6,393 nucleotides of DNA from positions 1 through 6,393 of the forward strand of contig JBJMQW010000504.1 of NCBI GenBank assembly GCA_045802495.1, given 5' to 3'. The DNA is from AP-15 sp045802495. Its GTDB lineage: Bacteria; Pseudomonadota; Alphaproteobacteria; ATCC43930; CGMCC-115725. Below are positions 4,600-6,393 of the stretch, in pieces. Below the pieces are notes generated by a model, which was not told where the DNA came from, ran no database searches, and worked only from the letters and a program-made list of their open reading frames with translations. The position numbers were made by a program, and so were the translations under genes. Position 1 is the first letter of the stretch; each line of letters starts with the position of its first letter.

Positions 4600-6393
4600 T
4601 CAGACGAGGTCGAAGCGGTCGAGGTTCATCACCGCGGTCCACGCTGCGACGAAGTCGTTCACGAACTTCTCTTTCGCGTCGGCGCACGCATAGACTTCGG
4701 CTATGGCGCGCAGCTGCGAGTGCGAACCGAAGATCAAATCGACCCGGGTGCCGGTCCACTTGAGCTCGTCCGTCTTCCGGTCGCGACCCTCATACACGCC
4801 TTCAGCGCCGGCCAACGGCCGCCACTCTGTACTCATGTCGAGCAAGTTGACGAAGAAGTCGTTCGTCAATGTCTCGGGCCGCTTGGTGAAGACGCCGTGT
4901 GGGGACTTCCCGGCATTTGCGCCCAAGACGCGCAGGCCACCGACGAGAACCGTCATCTCTGGCGCCGTCAAAGTCAGCAATTGCGCCCGATCCACCAGCA
5001 GCTCCTCGGCCGACACGCGCTGCGGGCCGCGGAGATAATTGCGGAACCCGTCGGCGGTCGGCTCGAGCGGCGAAAAGGAGTCGACGTCTGTTTGGTCCTG
5101 CGATGCGTCCATGCGCCCCGGCGCGAACGGGACCGTGACGTCGTGCCCGGCGGCCTTCGCCGCTTGCTCGATCGCCGCGCCGCCGGCGAGCACGATCAGG
5201 TCGGCTAGTGAGACCTTCTTCCCGCCGGACTGTGAAGCGTTGAAATCCTTTTGGATCGTTTCGAGCGTCAGCAGCACTTCCGCCAGCTGCGCCGGCTGAT
5301 TGACCTCCCAGTCCTTTTGCGGCGCCAGGCGAATGCGCGCGCCGTTCGCGCCGCCGCGCTTGTCGGAGCCGCGGAACGTCGATGCCGACGCCCAAGCCGT
5401 CGCGACCAGCTGGGAAATGGACAGTCGGGAGGCTAGGATCTTCGCCTTCAGAGCGGTAATGTCCTCCTTCCCGATCAGCGGATGATCGACGGCGGGGACC
5501 GGGTCTTGCCAGATCAGCGTTTCCTTGGGGACGAGCGGGCCGAGATAACGCACCTTCGGGCCCATATCGCGGTGGGTCAGCTTGAACCATGCGCGGGCAA
5601 ACGCGTCTGCGAACTCGTCCGGATGCTCGTAGAAGCGCCGTGAGATCTTTTCGTAAACCGGATCGACCCGCAGCGAGAGGTCGGTGACCAGCATCGTCGG
5701 CACGCGCCGCTTCGACGGGTCGAAGGGGTCCGGGATCGTTGCGGCGGCGCCGCCCTTCGCCTGAAACTGATAGGCGCCGGCCGGGCTCTTCGTCAGCTCC
5801 CATTCGTTGTTGAAGAGATTGTCGAAGAAGTGGTTGCTCCACTGCGTCGGCGTCTGGGACCAGATGACTTCCGGGCCGCCGGTGATCGCGTCAGGCCCTT
5901 TGCCGGTGCCAAACCTGCTCTTCCAGCCGAGGCCCTGCTCCTCGATCAGGGCCGCCTCCGGCGCCGGGCCCACCAGTGTCGGATCGCCGGCGCCGTGGGT
6001 TTTGCCGAAGGTGTGGCCGCCGGCAATCAGCGCGACGGTTTCTTCGTCGTTCATCGCCATGCGGCGGAACGTCTCGCGAATATCCCTGGCCGCCGCAAGC
6101 GGATCCGGATTGCCGTTCGGCCCTTCCGGATTGACGTAAATCAGCCCCATCTGCACGGCGGCGAGAGGGTTCTGGAGATCGCGGTCGCCGGTGTAGCGTT
6201 TGTCCGCCAGCCACTCGCCTTCGGGGCCCCAGTAGATACTTTCGTCGGGCTCCCAGGCCTCCTCGCGCCCGCCCGCGAACCCGAACGTCTTGAAGCCCAT
6301 CGACTCCAGGGCACAGTTGCCGGTGTAGACCATCAGATCGGCCCACGAGAGGGCGCGGCCATACTTCTGCTTGACCGGCCAGAGCAACCGCCG
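4600..6393 (-). CDS. katG: Catalase-peroxidase KatG, N-terminus outside window
   Basis: A bifunctional haem catalase-peroxidase that removes hydrogen peroxide in the cytoplasm. The frame is open to the window edge and its first residues (RRLLWPVKQKYG) match mid-protein sequence, so the TTG at 6387 is not a start. About 143 N-terminal residues, including the distal Arg/Trp/His, lie beyond the edge. Adding 145 to residue numbers counted from that TTG gives M. tuberculosis numbering without gaps over this stretch: Tyr84 (Tyr229 in LIYVNPEGPNG) and Met110 (Met255) of the Trp-Tyr-Met crosslink, proximal His125 (His270 in GGHTFGKTHG) and Trp176 (Trp321). Gly170 falls where the mycobacterial enzyme has Ser315. 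The second, haem-less domain is complete (ASASTFRGSDKRGGANGAR, QDQTD, SNDFF-like TNDFFVNLLDM) and ends in NLDRFDLV. No oxyR is visible in the window. Confidence 0.97.
   Translation of the reverse strand, partial: RRLLWPVKQKYGRALSWADLMVYTGNCALESMGFKTFGFAGGREEAWEPDESIYWGPEGEWLADKRYTGDRDLQNPLAAVQMGLIYVNPEGPNGNPDPLAAARDIRETFRRMAMNDEETVALIAGGHTFGKTHGAGDPTLVGPAPEAALIEEQGLGWKSRFGTGKGPDAITGGPEVIWSQTPTQWSNHFFDNLFNNEWELTKSPAGAYQFQAKGGAAATIPDPFDPSKRRVPTMLVTDLSLRVDPVYEKISRRFYEHPDEFADAFARAWFKLTHRDMGPKVRYLGPLVPKETLIWQDPVPAVDHPLIGKEDITALKAKILASRLSISQLVATAWASASTFRGSDKRGGANGARIRLAPQKDWEVNQPAQLAEVLLTLETIQKDFNASQSGGKKVSLADLIVLAGGAAIEQAAKAAGHDVTVPFAPGRMDASQDQTDVDSFSPLEPTADGFRNYLRGPQRVSAEELLVDRAQLLTLTAPEMTVLVGGLRVLGANAGKSPHGVFTKRPETLTNDFFVNLLDMSTEWRPLAGAEGVYEGRDRKTDELKWTGTRVDLIFGSHSQLRAIAEVYACADAKEKFVNDFVAAWTAVMNLDRFDLV

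Noticed and set aside
4486..5208. A 240-residue + strand frame
   Set aside because: It is mostly the reverse-strand shadow of katG and is rich in Arg. No motifs were seen.
4802..5842. A 346-residue - strand frame
   Set aside because: It is an alternative frame within katG, Arg/Gly/Ala-rich, a shadow of a high-GC gene.
6385..6387. TTG at 6387 as start of KatG
   Set aside because: The conserved RRLLWPVKQKYG continues across it to the window edge, and a start here would remove the distal haem residues.

Overview
The window looks like a piece of an alphaproteobacterial chromosome, most likely Hyphomicrobiales (Bradyrhizobium-like). This rests on GC-rich coding DNA (judged by eye, not computed), the protein families present, and REP-like palindromes between genes. 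No tool was run, so the assignment is an inference. I see no phage genes, transposase, tRNA, rRNA or CRISPR array.

Layout. (1) Positions 1-863 on the + strand hold the 3' part of an agmatinase/guanidinobutyrase-type ureohydrolase that enters from the left edge. (2) On the - strand, 2582 down to 1068, two genes 48 bp apart form a likely operon: an exported metallo-beta-lactamase-fold protein of the N-acyl homoserine lactonase family, then a small cation diffusion facilitator (CDF) that lacks the usual C-terminal cytoplasmic domain. (3) Positions 2583-2892 are a gap with nested inverted repeats and one weak small-ORF candidate. (4) mscL lies on the - strand at 2893-3351. (5) Positions 3352-3737 hold no gene I can support. 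(6) A small exported cysteine-containing protein gene on the + strand (3738-4270) is broken by an 83-bp imperfect tandem duplication, which leaves a 122-residue truncated product. (7) Positions 4271-4599 carry three palindromic hairpins. (8) katG, catalase-peroxidase, is on the - strand from 4600 to the right edge and lacks its N-terminal ~143 residues only because the window ends.

The genes do not form one pathway. Guanidino-compound nitrogen use, lactone hydrolysis and metal export, osmotic protection and peroxide defence are neighbouring housekeeping or accessory functions. I do not see a clear new multi-gene system. The points most worth following are the frameshifting duplication in the cysteine-protein gene, the two-fold C-x3-Y...G-x2-W repeat of that protein, the CTD-less CDF with an Asp-Asp/Cys-Asp metal site next to an exported zinc-dependent hydrolase, and a Gly in KatG at the position equivalent to M. 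tuberculosis Ser315.
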